Assembly: GCA_019421005.1 (NCBI GenBank)
Contig: JAHZGA010000003.1
Span: 1-55,324, forward strand
DNA: 55,324 nucleotides
Source: a bacterium
Lineage (GTDB): Bacteria; Bacillota_I; Bacilli_A; RF39; UBA660
Direction of reading: 5' to 3'
This document shows positions 32,768 through 42,144 of the stretch, one piece after another. The first letter of the stretch is position 1. Every line of letters begins with the position of its first letter. Below the pieces are notes generated by a model. It was not told the DNA's origin. It searched no databases and saw nothing but the letters and a program-made list of their open reading frames with translations. The translations under genes were made by a program, and so were the position numbers.

Positions 32768-34531
32768 TTGAAAAGATTTTTTAAAAATTTAATTATGATT
32801 GGAATAATTATTTTAATTAGTTTTAGTTTGTTTCTTATTATTAATAACATTAAAAATTCAAATCAAAGTATAGATAATAAAGTAACAAACAACGTCAATA
32901 ATAATTCTATTCAAGATAGTAAAAGTCAACCAGGTAATTCAGATGGTAACTCTAATCAGCCAAGCAATTCAAATACACCACCTGAAATTCCTAATAGCTC
33001 TAGCGAGAACACTCCTCCTAGTATGCCTAATTCTAGTGATAATCAACCACAAAAACCTGATAGTAATGACACCAACCTTAATTTAAACAATAACAATACA
33101 GATGATAATACTCAAGATATTGACAATAATATGACATGGATATATTTACTTTTTGGTACTTTATCATTTATTATAGCAATATTATTAGTATATCTAATTA
33201 TGTCTAAATTTAATAAGAAAACTTTTAAAGAAACTTTTATCAACAAAGACAAAGTGTTAATTCATATTTTATCTTTAATTATAATAACTTTTTCTTTAGT
33301 ATGTTTCTGTATAATTATTAATAATTATAAACAAAATAGTTCTATTAGTTATAGCGCGAAAAAAGATATTACCACTGATACAACTATAAGTAAAGGTAAC
33401 TACTCTTCTAACACTTCTAATGAAAACGCTATTCGCATTAATGGTGATATAACTGCTAATATTTCAAATATTAAAGTTAATAAAACAGGTGATTCAAATA
33501 GTGGTGATGATACAAGTTTTTATGGGATAAATTCTGCTATTCTTGCTAAAGGAAAAGCAACTTTAAATTTAAAAAATATAACTATTAAAACTTCTGCTAA
33601 TGGAGCTAACGGAGTATTTTCTTATGGTGGAACAGCTACTACTAATAATGAAACAAGTGATGGAACTAAAGTTACAATCAGCAATTCTAAAATAACAACA
33701 ACCAAAGACAATTCTGGAGGAATTATGACTACTGGTGGTGGTATTATGAATGCTAATAATTTAGTTATCAATACATCTGGAACTTCATCAGCAGCTATCA
33801 GAACTGATAGAGGTGGTGGAAAAGTCAAAGTTAAAAAAGGTGTCTATACTACAACTGGACAAGGCTCACCTACTATTTATTCAACAGCTGATATAACAGT
33901 TAGTGATGCTAAATTAGTAGCAAAAGCTTCTGAAGGAATTGTAATAGAAGGTAAAAATTCAGTTATAATTAATAATGTTACCTTAATAGATACAAATAAT
34001 AAATTAAATGGTCAATCAACTACATATAAAAATATTTTTTTATATCAATCAATGAGTGGTGATGCTGATGATGGAAATGCTACTTTCAGCGCTAAAGATA
34101 GTAAAATAACAACTAATAAGGGAGATACTTTTTATATTACTAACACAACAGCTACAATTAATCTATCAAATAATACCATTAAAAACAATGATACTTCTGG
34201 TAATTTCTTAAGAAGTCAAAAAGATTCTTGGGGAAATAATGGTTCTAATGGTGGAAACGTAACTCTTAATATGGAAAAACAAAAAGCATTAGGAAATATT
34301 GTTATAGATTCTATTTCAACTTTAAATATGAATATGAAATCCAATTCTTACTATGAAGGTGCAATAAATAAAGATAATACTGCTAAAGAAATAAACTTAA
34401 CTCTTGATAAAGGTTCTAAAATAAAATTAACTGGTGATAATTATGTTACATCTTTAGAAAATGAAGATAGTTCTAATAGCAACATTGATTTTAATGGATA
34501 TAAATTATATGTTAATGGAATAGCAATTTAA
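32768..34531 (+). CDS. Membrane-anchored beta-helix surface protein
   Basis: The 587-residue product starts at TTG; AAAGGA lies 9 bp upstream, and the nearer ATG at 32759 hits a stop at once. It has a signal anchor (about 7-26) and a Ser/Asn/Pro-rich linker (about 40-118). Two more membrane segments (about 123-145 and 164-188) precede a ~400-residue region rich in Asn, Thr, Ser and Gly. That region has spaced 'NLKNITIKTS', 'KVTISNSKITTT' and 'NNLVINTSG' turns typical of a right-handed parallel beta-helix. Such folds are found in surface adhesins or polysaccharide-binding proteins. It probably belongs to the regulon of the adjacent two-component system. Confidence 0.75.
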   Translation: MKRFFKNLIMIGIIILISFSLFLIINNIKNSNQSIDNKVTNNVNNNSIQDSKSQPGNSDGNSNQPSNSNTPPEIPNSSSENTPPSMPNSSDNQPQKPDSNDTNLNLNNNNTDDNTQDIDNNMTWIYLLFGTLSFIIAILLVYLIMSKFNKKTFKETFINKDKVLIHILSLIIITFSLVCFCIIINNYKQNSSISYSAKKDITTDTTISKGNYSSNTSNENAIRINGDITANISNIKVNKTGDSNSGDDTSFYGINSAILAKGKATLNLKNITIKTSANGANGVFSYGGTATTNNETSDGTKVTISNSKITTTKDNSGGIMTTGGGIMNANNLVINTSGTSSAAIRTDRGGGKVKVKKGVYTTTGQGSPTIYSTADITVSDAKLVAKASEGIVIEGKNSVIINNVTLIDTNNKLNGQSTTYKNIFLYQSMSGDADDGNATFSAKDSKITTNKGDTFYITNTTATINLSNNTIKNNDTSGNFLRSQKDSWGNNGSNGGNVTLNMEKQKALGNIVIDSISTLNMNMKSNSYYEGAINKDNTAKEINLTLDKGSKIKLTGDNYVTSLENEDSSNSNIDFNGYKLYVNGIAI

Positions 34532-34576
34532 ATATTTTTCTAAATACTACTATACAATATTTTAACAAGTGTTAAA

Positions 34577-34614
34577 TAAAGGTTGTAATGAAATTAATTC
34601 ATTACACCTTTTTA
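34577..34614 (+). terminator. Terminator after the beta-helix gene
   Basis: AAAGGTTGTAATGA pairs with TTCATTACACCTTT through one mismatch, and a T-run follows. It can also act on the minus strand. Confidence 0.75.
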
Positions 34615-34641
34615 AATTAAATAATTATAAAAACACAAGAA

Positions 34642-34668
34642 AAAAAGCCACGTTATAAAACAATGGCA
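34642..34668 (-). terminator. spoIVA terminator
   Basis: On the minus strand GCCAT-T-GTT and AAC-GTGGC pair with one bulged T, followed by seven Ts. The spoIVA stop codon is in the loop region. Confidence 0.7.
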
Positions 34669-36131
34669 AATAAGTTTCCAGAACCTTTATTAACCAATTT
34701 GGTTAAAGTTTGTTGTAATTTAAATCTAGCATTATCCGGCATCAAAGAAAGTTTGGCTTGTATTCCCTCTTTTACAATTACATCTAAACTTCTTCCAAAA
34801 ATTTCGCTTTTCCAAATATTATCAGGCGAAGTATCATAATCACGCATTAAATAGTCAATTAACTCTTTACTTTGAATTTCTGAACCAATTATCGGCTCAA
34901 ATGTACTTTCAACATCTACCCTAATCATATGTATTGATGGGGCAACAGCTTTTAATTTTATTCCATATCTACTACCTTGTTTAATTATTTCAGGTGTATC
35001 AAGTTTCATATCGGCTAAAGTTGGCGCTGCAACTCCATAACCTGTTTGTTTTACCATTTTAAGTGCCTCTTTAATTTGATCATATTCCATTTTAGCTTCA
35101 TTGTAATCTTGAAATAAAGTTAATAATTGTGATCTATTTGTTATATCAACACCTATTATTTCTTTTAATACTTGATTATATAATCCTTTAGGAGCATCTA
35201 AATTCAATGTTACTTCTCCTGTTGAAGTGTTAACTTCTGATAAATATGATTTTTCTATATACTCACAATCTTTAAAATAATTTTGGATATTTTCAATATC
35301 CCTTAACTTATCAATTTCTACTACACTTTCTTTTATTTTTTCTATATAAATTTTTTTCAACCAATTATCTTTAGATAAGCATGCTATCCAATCAGGCATA
35401 TTAACATTAACTTGAGTAACTGGAAATTCATATAATGCTTCTCTTAATATTGAATAAATATCTCTTTCTGTCATATTTTCAACACTTATTGGCATAACAG
35501 GTACTTTGTAATTATCATGTAATTCTTCTGCTAATCTTTCAGTTTCTGGTAACATTGGATGAGTTGAATTTAATAAAACTATAAATGGTTTTCCTATTTC
35601 AGTTAATTCATTAATAACTCTTTGTTCAGCCTCAACATAATTTGATCTATTTATCTCTCCTATTGTACCATCAGTTGTAATAACTATTCCTATTGAAGAG
35701 TGATCCTTAATAACTTTTTCTGTTCCTATTTCAGCAGCTTCAACAAATGGTATTTCTTCATCATACCATGGTGTCTTAACCATTCTAGGTCCATTTTCAT
35801 CTTCATATCCTTTCGCGCCATCAATAACATATCCAACACAGTCAACTAATCTTATATTAGCATCAAATGTATCTATATTAATTTTAGCAGCATTACTTGG
35901 TACAAATTTAGGTTCAATTGTCATAATTGTTTTCCCTTGAGCTGTTTGAGGTATTTCATCCAAAGCTCTTTTACGTTCGTATTCATCAGCAATATTAGGT
36001 ACAACTAAATTTTCAATGACTTTTTTTATAAAGGTTGACTTGCCAGTTCTAACGGCACCTACTACTCCAAAATAAATATCGCCATTGGTTCGTTCTGTTA
36101 AACTTTTAATAATGTCTAATTTATCCATATA
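34653..36131 (-). CDS. spoIVA: Stage IV sporulation protein A
   Basis: SpoIVA is the ATPase that polymerises into the basement layer of the spore coat around the forespore. The 492-residue product from 36131 matches the Bacillus protein in length and start: MDKLDIIKSLTERTNGDIYF, then Walker A GAVRTGKST (24-32), 'TIMTIEPKFVPSNAAKI' and 'NIRLVDCVGYVIDGAKG'. The frame extends 24 bp further to 36155. AGGGA before the 36131 ATG and the sigma-E-like promoter position both favour the shorter form. It is followed by a terminator at its stop codon. Confidence 0.96.
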   Translation of the reverse strand, partial: YMDKLDIIKSLTERTNGDIYFGVVGAVRTGKSTFIKKVIENLVVPNIADEYERKRALDEIPQTAQGKTIMTIEPKFVPSNAAKINIDTFDANIRLVDCVGYVIDGAKGYEDENGPRMVKTPWYDEEIPFVEAAEIGTEKVIKDHSSIGIVITTDGTIGEINRSNYVEAEQRVINELTEIGKPFIVLLNSTHPMLPETERLAEELHDNYKVPVMPISVENMTERDIYSILREALYEFPVTQVNVNMPDWIACLSKDNWLKKIYIEKIKESVVEIDKLRDIENIQNYFKDCEYIEKSYLSEVNTSTGEVTLNLDAPKGLYNQVLKEIIGVDITNRSQLLTLFQDYNEAKMEYDQIKEALKMVKQTGYGVAAPTLADMKLDTPEIIKQGSRYGIKLKAVAPSIHMIRVDVESTFEPIIGSEIQSKELIDYLMRDYDTSPDNIWKSEIFGRSLDVIVKEGIQAKLSLMPDNARFKLQQTLTKLVNKGSGNLFAIVL

Positions 36132-36158
36132 ATCCCTACTTTCATATTGTTTCATTAA

Positions 36159-36186
36159 AATATATGTAATAATACGAATTATATGA
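36159..36186 (-). promoter_or_regulatory. Sigma-E-like promoter of spoIVA
   Basis: On the minus strand TCATATA (36186-36180) resembles the sigma-E -35 (KMATATT), and CATATATT (36166-36159) resembles its -10 (CATACAHT). The spacer is 13 bp, one short of the usual 14-15. It would put the transcript start near 36152, downstream of the ATG at 36155, which supports the 36131 start. Confidence 0.5.
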
Positions 36187-36193
36187 AAATAAT

Positions 36194-36436
36194 TTAAATT
36201 AATCCATTAAAATTTTTAGGTACTTTATCATTTACAACTGCCTTTATAATTTTATCTTCTTTTTCTTTATCAACTTTTTTTCCGGTCATTTGACCTAACT
36301 CTTGAATAACCTCTCGTAAAGTGTTTTCATTTTTTAAATCTGATTTTTGTAGCTTTTCAGCTAATTCTAGGATTTTTTCCTTTCCTACTTTAGTTTTTCT
36401 TTCTACTTTGTTAAAAAAGCTATCTGAAAAATTCAT
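36194..36436 (-). CDS. spoVIF: Stage VI sporulation protein F family
   Basis: The 80-residue product matches the small SpoVIF/YjcC family. It has an N-terminal FFNKVERKTKVGKEKILELA, then 'LREVIQELGQMTGK' and a C-terminal 'KIIKAVVNDKVPKNFNGLI'. In Bacillus the protein is needed for proper coat assembly and spore resistance late in sporulation. GAGGTG precedes the ATG. Upstream CATATAAT could be a sporulation-type -10. It lies between der and spoIVA on the same strand. Confidence 0.85.
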   Translation of the reverse strand: MNFSDSFFNKVERKTKVGKEKILELAEKLQKSDLKNENTLREVIQELGQMTGKKVDKEKEDKIIKAVVNDKVPKNFNGLI

Positions 36437-36478
36437 ATATTCACCTCTAGAATATTATATGAAAAAAATAAAAAAGCG

Positions 36479-37795
36479 TTAGTTTTCGCCTTTATTTTTG
36501 AATTGTAATACAATAGGAGTACCTTCTAAATCAAAGGATTCTCTTATTTTATTTTCTAAATATCTTTTATAAGAAAAATGAATTAACCCTTTACTATTAA
36601 CTTGAATATTAAAAGTTGGTGGTTTACTGCTTACTTGATTACAGAAATATATTTTTAATCTTTTTCCTTTATAACTTGGTGGTAAATTTAATAAGTAAGC
36701 ATCACTTATAACATCATTTAATAAACTAGTTTTAATTTCTTTACAACTATTTTCATATACTTTTAAAATTTCTGGCATTAAAGTATGAATTCTTTTTTTA
36801 GTTAATGCAGATAAAAAGACTATTGGCGCAAAAGACATGAATTGAAAATTATTTCTTATTTCTTTAGTAAATTTCTTCATAGCTTCATCTTTATTATCAA
36901 TCATATCCCATTTATTAACAACAATTATAATTGCTTTACCAGCTTCTAAAGCATAACTTGCAATATGTTTATCATGTTCAATTATTCCTTCTTTAGCATC
37001 TATAACTAATAAGCAAACATCTGATCTATCAATTGCTTTCAAAGCTCTTAATAAACTATATTTTTCAACATTTTCATATATTTTCCCTCTTTTGCGCATA
37101 CCTGCTGTATCAATGACAACAAAATCTTGTCCATGATAAGTTAATGGAGTGTCAATTGCATCTCTAGTTGTTCCTGCTATATCCCCTACTAAAACTCTTT
37201 CCTCATTTAATAAAGCATTAACTAAACTACTTTTTCCAACATTAGGTCTACCTATTACCGAAAACTTTATAACGTTTTCTTCATAATCTCTTTGATCATA
37301 TTTTGTAAAATCTAAAGTTATTTCATCTAGTAATTCACCAATACCTTTGTTTTCTTCCGCACTTATTGGAATATAATTTTCAAAACCTAGTTCATAAAAA
37401 TCATATAAATTTTCTAAAGCTTTTTTATTATCATATTTATTTATAACTACTATAACTTGCTTATTACTTTTTAACAACATTTCTTTTACAACATAATCAT
37501 TGGCTGTTAATCCTTCTTTTCCATCAACTACAAATAATACAATATCAGCTTCATCTATTGCTAATTCAGCTTGCATTTTTATATCTTTATTGAAGTCATT
37601 TTCTCCAATATCAATTCCACCAGTATCAATTAAATGAAAGCTATAATCATCATAACTAACAGTTCCATAAATTCGATCTCTAGTTATTCCAGGTGTATCT
37701 TCAATAATAGATATTTTTTTTCCTACTAAACGATTAAATAAAGTTGATTTTCCTACATTAGGTCTACCTACTAAAGCTACTACGGGTTTTTTCAT
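36479..37795 (-). CDS. der: Ribosome biogenesis GTPase Der (EngA)
   Basis: Der acts in 50S subunit assembly. The 438-residue product has two G domains in tandem. G1 motifs are GRPNVGKST (9-17) and GRPNVGKSS (near 182-190), each with its own DTPG/DTAG and NKYD/NKWD motifs. A C-terminal KH-like domain follows. It overlaps the upstream gene by ATGA, and its ribosome-binding site GGAGG is inside that gene. In Bacillus der is also near spoIVA, so local order is conserved. Confidence 0.98.
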   Translation of the reverse strand: MKKPVVALVGRPNVGKSTLFNRLVGKKISIIEDTPGITRDRIYGTVSYDDYSFHLIDTGGIDIGENDFNKDIKMQAELAIDEADIVLFVVDGKEGLTANDYVVKEMLLKSNKQVIVVINKYDNKKALENLYDFYELGFENYIPISAEENKGIGELLDEITLDFTKYDQRDYEENVIKFSVIGRPNVGKSSLVNALLNEERVLVGDIAGTTRDAIDTPLTYHGQDFVVIDTAGMRKRGKIYENVEKYSLLRALKAIDRSDVCLLVIDAKEGIIEHDKHIASYALEAGKAIIIVVNKWDMIDNKDEAMKKFTKEIRNNFQFMSFAPIVFLSALTKKRIHTLMPEILKVYENSCKEIKTSLLNDVISDAYLLNLPPSYKGKRLKIYFCNQVSSKPPTFNIQVNSKGLIHFSYKRYLENKIRESFDLEGTPIVLQFKNKGEN

Positions 37796-38289
37796 ATTTT
37801 TCCTCCTATTACTTTTCCATATTTAATTATATTTTCAAGATATTCTTCATAAATTATTTTGGTTTTTTCAATTAATCGACCTAAAATTACATTATTAATA
37901 TCATTTTTAATTTTTATATAAAATCGGTGATGATAAGAATAGATATCAATTTTATCTTTTATACTTTTATCAAGCATAAATAAGTCATCTATTTCATAAA
38001 GAAAACTATTATAATTTTTAATTGTAAAACACATATCAATATGGTTATCATAATAATTATAATAATCAATTTCTTCTTTTTCTAAAGTTATAATCATACC
38101 ATAATATAAATCTTTATAGATTTTTATATTATAAAAACCTTTTATATCCATATGATAATATTTTTTTAATTTTCTAAAGATATTTTTAAAAAATTCTTCT
38201 AAATCTAATTCATCTTCCAAGTCAACATCTATAATATATTTTTTATTTAAATACAGTGTTATTATATTATCATCATTTTCAATTTTCAT
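37792..38289 (-). CDS. Protein of unknown function coupled to der
   Basis: The 165-residue product is soluble and rich in Tyr, Ile, Asp and Lys, with no signal peptide or membrane helix. It has an acidic 'DVDLEDELDLEEFFKNIF' stretch near 21-38 and a Tyr-rich 'DYYNYYDNHIDMCFTI' segment. I do not recognise it. It overlaps der by 4 nt (ATGA), so the two are translated together, and it follows engB by 50 bp. Confidence 0.7.
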   Translation of the reverse strand: MKIENDDNIITLYLNKKYIIDVDLEDELDLEEFFKNIFRKLKKYYHMDIKGFYNIKIYKDLYYGMIITLEKEEIDYYNYYDNHIDMCFTIKNYNSFLYEIDDLFMLDKSIKDKIDIYSYHHRFYIKIKNDINNVILGRLIEKTKIIYEEYLENIIKYGKVIGGKI

Positions 38290-38339
38290 TATATCACCTA
38301 AATTATCTTATGATTTAATAATTAAAAAGTAATATTATT

Positions 38340-38921
38340 TTAAATAATTCTTGAAATTTTATCGTAAACTACATCCTTACCTTGTTTAGAAACTGATGAA
38401 AATGTAATAAAATCATCTTCTACTACTAGGTTTAATTCATTTAAAATCAAAGTTCGTTGTTTTTGTTGTTGATTAACACTTACTTTATCTACTTTGGTTG
38501 CAACTATTGTTACTGGTATTTTATAATGTTTTAAAAATTTATACATCATTAAATCATCTTCGGTTGGTTTATGTCTAAAATCAACTAACATAAATACTTG
38601 TTTTAATTGAGGACGATTAGTTATATAATCTTCCATCATTAATCCAAATTTTTGTTTTTTCTTTTTTCCCATTCTTGCATAACCATATCCTGGAGCATCA
38701 ACTAAATAAAATTCCTCATTAATTAAATAAAAATTAATTGTTTGAGTTTTACCTGGATTAGATGATACTCTAGCATAATTTTTTCTATTAATTACACTAT
38801 TAATAAAACTACTTTTTCCAACATTAGATCTTCCAACTAATAAAAATTCTGGTAGTTCTAAAGTTGGATATTGGCTTTTTCTAACAGCACTTATAACTAG
38901 TTCAACTGATTTAATTTTCAT
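38340..38921 (-). CDS. engB: Ribosome biogenesis GTPase YsxC/EngB
   Basis: EngB is an essential GTPase of 50S assembly. The 193-residue product has G1 GRSNVGKSS (30-38), G2/G3 'SNPGKTQTINFY' and VDAPGYGYA, and G4 TKVDK. Length and motif order are standard. No strong Shine-Dalgarno sequence is visible (GGTG about 12 bp upstream). Confidence 0.97.
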   Translation of the reverse strand: MKIKSVELVISAVRKSQYPTLELPEFLLVGRSNVGKSSFINSVINRKNYARVSSNPGKTQTINFYLINEEFYLVDAPGYGYARMGKKKKQKFGLMMEDYITNRPQLKQVFMLVDFRHKPTEDDLMMYKFLKHYKIPVTIVATKVDKVSVNQQQKQRTLILNELNLVVEDDFITFSSVSKQGKDVVYDKISRII

Positions 38922-38996
38922 CTTAATTAAGCACCACTTTCTTTTAAATTAAACACTTTAATTATACATGTTAATTAAGAAAATGTCAAAATTTAA

Positions 38997-39028
38997 TAAA
39001 ACTAGAAACTCTCAAGATTCTAGTTTTA
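38997..39028 (-). terminator. folD terminator
   Basis: AAAACTAGAA/TTCTAGTTTT pairs on the minus strand around the folD stop codon, followed by a short T-rich stretch. Confidence 0.7.
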
Positions 39029-39857
39029 AAAACTTTTTATATACATCTATTATATTAGAAAGAACAGAAGTAACAGTCATTACGCCTACTCCATTTGGTA
39101 CTGGGGTATATATTATATCTTCAGTTTCTGTTTTAAAGTCCCCTTTAATTTTGTTATCAACTCTTGTTATTCCAGCATCAATTACAATCGCACTTTCTTT
39201 TACCATTTTATCAGTTATTAATCCTTCTTTTCCTGTTGCTGTTATAATTATATCAGCATTCTTAGTATAATATTCTAAATTAGTTGTATTTATATCACAA
39301 TTAGTAACAGTACATTTATCATAAAGCATCAATGATAAAGGTCTACCGATTAAATCACTTTTACCGATAATTACAACATTTTTTCCAATTAAAGTATTTA
39401 AAATATTTTCTTTTATTAAATTATCAAGTATTTTTTTTATTCCTAAAGCTGTACATGGAATAACTGTTTTTAAATTTTGACTTAAATTCATTTTATTGGT
39501 AGTTGTTAATCCATCAACATCTTTTCTATAATCAATTGTATCAATTAATTCTCTTTGGTATTCTTTTAGTTCATTTGGTAGTGGTAATTGCAATAATATG
39601 CCTGTAATATTTTTATCTTCATTTAATTCTATTATTTTATTTTTTATATGAAATTTAGATATTTCTTTAGGATATTCAAATTTTTCAAAATCAATTCCTA
39701 CTTCTAGACAAGCTTTTTCTTTTTGGTTAACATATATTTTACTTGCTTCATCATCACCAATTCTAATTACAGCTAATTTTAATTTAGGAAAAAATTTTAA
39801 TTCTTCTTTTATTTCATTTCTTATTTGATTAGATATTTCTTGACAATTAATTTTCAT
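39012..39857 (-). CDS. folD: Bifunctional methylenetetrahydrofolate dehydrogenase/cyclohydrolase
   Basis: FolD interconverts 5,10-methylene- and 10-formyl-tetrahydrofolate. The 281-residue product has the catalytic Lys in YVNQKEKACLEVGI. It also shows 'GILLQLPLP', 'DVDGLTTTN' and the Rossmann segment VVIIGKSDLIGRPLSLML. The usual DGFHP is replaced by DGLTT, a modest variation. AGAGGAAA precedes the ATG. Confidence 0.95.
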   Translation of the reverse strand: MKINCQEISNQIRNEIKEELKFFPKLKLAVIRIGDDEASKIYVNQKEKACLEVGIDFEKFEYPKEISKFHIKNKIIELNEDKNITGILLQLPLPNELKEYQRELIDTIDYRKDVDGLTTTNKMNLSQNLKTVIPCTALGIKKILDNLIKENILNTLIGKNVVIIGKSDLIGRPLSLMLYDKCTVTNCDINTTNLEYYTKNADIIITATGKEGLITDKMVKESAIVIDAGITRVDNKIKGDFKTETEDIIYTPVPNGVGVMTVTSVLSNIIDVYKKFLKLES

Positions 39858-39908
39858 AAATTTCCTCTTTTCTATAATTATTATATCACGTATATAAGAA
39901 AACTAAAA

Positions 39909-42080
39909 CTATAAGTTACTATTAATTCTTTTTATTATTTTTTTTATATCTTCTTTATTTTCATCTAATAAATCAATTTTATAATTAGTAATTCCTATTT
40001 GTTTTAAATAGTTAATTCTATCTATTAAATCAACTTTTTTATGGTTAAATATTTTATTAAATCCATCTTCAATTATAATTTTATATTTATTATTAAATCT
40101 ATCAATTAAGTAATATGAATTATTATCTTTAATTAATGAATATTTCATTATCATTAGTTCTAAATATCCATAAATAACTATTTCTAAATTTGATGGATTT
40201 AAATATTTTAAATAATCAAGTTCAATTTCTGGTGATAAAACAATTCTTTTAACATTGTTTTCTTTTAATAATTTAATACTTGAATTATTAACAACATTTA
40301 AATAGTATTCTGTAATAATATCATTATTTTTTGAATAGGAAAATAAACCACCTAATTCAGTTACTAATAATTTTTCATTTTGCATTTTTTTAATGTTTCC
40401 ATTAACTCTTGGGAGTTTATAATAAATATTACCAAGATGTTTATATTTTAGATATAAGTTATAATCACTTAAATAGATATCATTTATTTTTTCATTAATT
40501 AAAGTTTTTAATTGTTCTTCATTTCTTACTAAAAAATTAATAGTTACTTTATTATTTTTAGTTTTATTTTCATCTCTTTTTATATCATTAATAATGATAT
40601 CTTTTTTTATTTTAGTTCTTTCTTTGATTAATAAATCAACTAAATTTCTTCTTATATTGTTAAGCTCACTTAATGGGATAAAAATATTATCATCGATATC
40701 AATTTCTATTTTGTTTATGATAAATGGAGTATTACCTAGTTTTTCTAATTTATCTAAAATATCTTTTTTAGTAGTTTCTTTTTTAAGGGCTTTATTAATT
40801 ATGTTACCTTTAGATACTACTTTATTAATTCCATCAGACATTGTTATTATTAAATTATCATTTATTTTAGCTTTTACATTATAGTTAATTTTTATTTTCT
40901 TTTTATCATAATTTTCTAAACTTTTATTTAATTTAGCATCAATTGTTTTTAGAACTATATCTTTTGTTTTTAAATTTATTTTGTTATCTAAATATAAAGT
41001 TTGACCTTTTTTTAATCCATTAACTAGTAAATCTTTATCATTATATATTTTATTAACCATCATTCCTAAATTATTATTCTTAAATCTTATTCCATCGTTT
41101 ATATTAATATCATCAGTTAATTTAATTTTTATTTTTTTTCTATTTACAGATATAACTTTTCCTATTTCAATTCCTAAATGATTAGGACTTTCAGGGTTTA
41201 TAATGAAATCATTAAATAAGTATCCAGATGTAAATTTACGATTAAATAATTTTTTTAAGTTTTTTTCTTCCTCTAATGTAAGAGTTAAAGGTTCATTATT
41301 ATAATATTTATCAATTAAGTTGCGGTATAACTTGGTTACATATCCAACATATGCTGGACTTTTCATTCTTCCTTCTATTTTTAATGATTTTATATTACTA
41401 TCTAAAATTTCTTTTAAATGTTTAGTTGTATTTAATTCTTTGGTACTTATGAGATATTTATTATCAATCACTTCATTATTTTTAATTAATTTATAGGGAA
41501 GGCGGCATGAACCAACACATGAGCCTCTATTACCACTTCTACCACCATTTAAACTACTAAATAAGCAGCACCCTGAATAGCATACACATAAAGCTCCATG
41601 GATAAAAATTTCTTTTTCTAAATTGGTTTTTAAATTATTAATTTCAGTTAATGACATTTCCCTATCTAAAACAATTCTAGTTACACCTATTTGTTTTAAA
41701 AATTTAATTCCTTCATCATTATGATTATGACATTGAGTTGAAGCATGAATTTCTAAATTAGGAAACATTTGATGGACTAAAAAAATCATTCCAATATCTT
41801 GCATAATTACAGCATCAATTCCATTTTTATATAAAAATTTAATATATGATAAAAATTCTTCAACTTCGTGTTCAAAGATAATGGTATTAACAGTTACATA
41901 TATTTTTACACCATAAAGATGACAATAGTTAATTGCCTTAATCATTTCCTCATTGGTAAAGTTTTTAGAATATGCTCTTGCACCAAAGTTTTTACCACCT
42001 AAATATACAGCATCTGCACCGTTGTTTACAGCCTGATATAACATTTCTTTATTTCCAACTGGACTTAAAAGTTCAACCAT
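39909..42080 (-). CDS. Peptidase U32 family protein (RlhA-like, DUF3656)
   Basis: The 723-residue product starts with the U32 core: VELLSPVGNKEML, 'GADAVYLGGKNFGARA' and a Cys-rich block CVCYSGCCLFSSLNGGRSGN with further Cys. It continues with a long C-terminal part of the DUF3656 type. U32 proteins of this length are linked to hydroxylation of 23S rRNA (RlhA) rather than proteolysis; that role is inferred from family. The frame opens with TTG at 42089, but AGGAG 9 bp before the 42080 ATG supports MVELLSP. Confidence 0.9.
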   Translation of the reverse strand: MVELLSPVGNKEMLYQAVNNGADAVYLGGKNFGARAYSKNFTNEEMIKAINYCHLYGVKIYVTVNTIIFEHEVEEFLSYIKFLYKNGIDAVIMQDIGMIFLVHQMFPNLEIHASTQCHNHNDEGIKFLKQIGVTRIVLDREMSLTEINNLKTNLEKEIFIHGALCVCYSGCCLFSSLNGGRSGNRGSCVGSCRLPYKLIKNNEVIDNKYLISTKELNTTKHLKEILDSNIKSLKIEGRMKSPAYVGYVTKLYRNLIDKYYNNEPLTLTLEEEKNLKKLFNRKFTSGYLFNDFIINPESPNHLGIEIGKVISVNRKKIKIKLTDDININDGIRFKNNNLGMMVNKIYNDKDLLVNGLKKGQTLYLDNKINLKTKDIVLKTIDAKLNKSLENYDKKKIKINYNVKAKINDNLIITMSDGINKVVSKGNIINKALKKETTKKDILDKLEKLGNTPFIINKIEIDIDDNIFIPLSELNNIRRNLVDLLIKERTKIKKDIIINDIKRDENKTKNNKVTINFLVRNEEQLKTLINEKINDIYLSDYNLYLKYKHLGNIYYKLPRVNGNIKKMQNEKLLVTELGGLFSYSKNNDIITEYYLNVVNNSSIKLLKENNVKRIVLSPEIELDYLKYLNPSNLEIVIYGYLELMIMKYSLIKDNNSYYLIDRFNNKYKIIIEDGFNKIFNHKKVDLIDRINYLKQIGITNYKIDLLDENKEDIKKIIKRINSNL

Positions 42081-42144
42081 ATATAACAACTCCTTGTAAA
42101 TTTATTATAAATGATTTTATTAAATATTTCAATTGAAAAAACTA

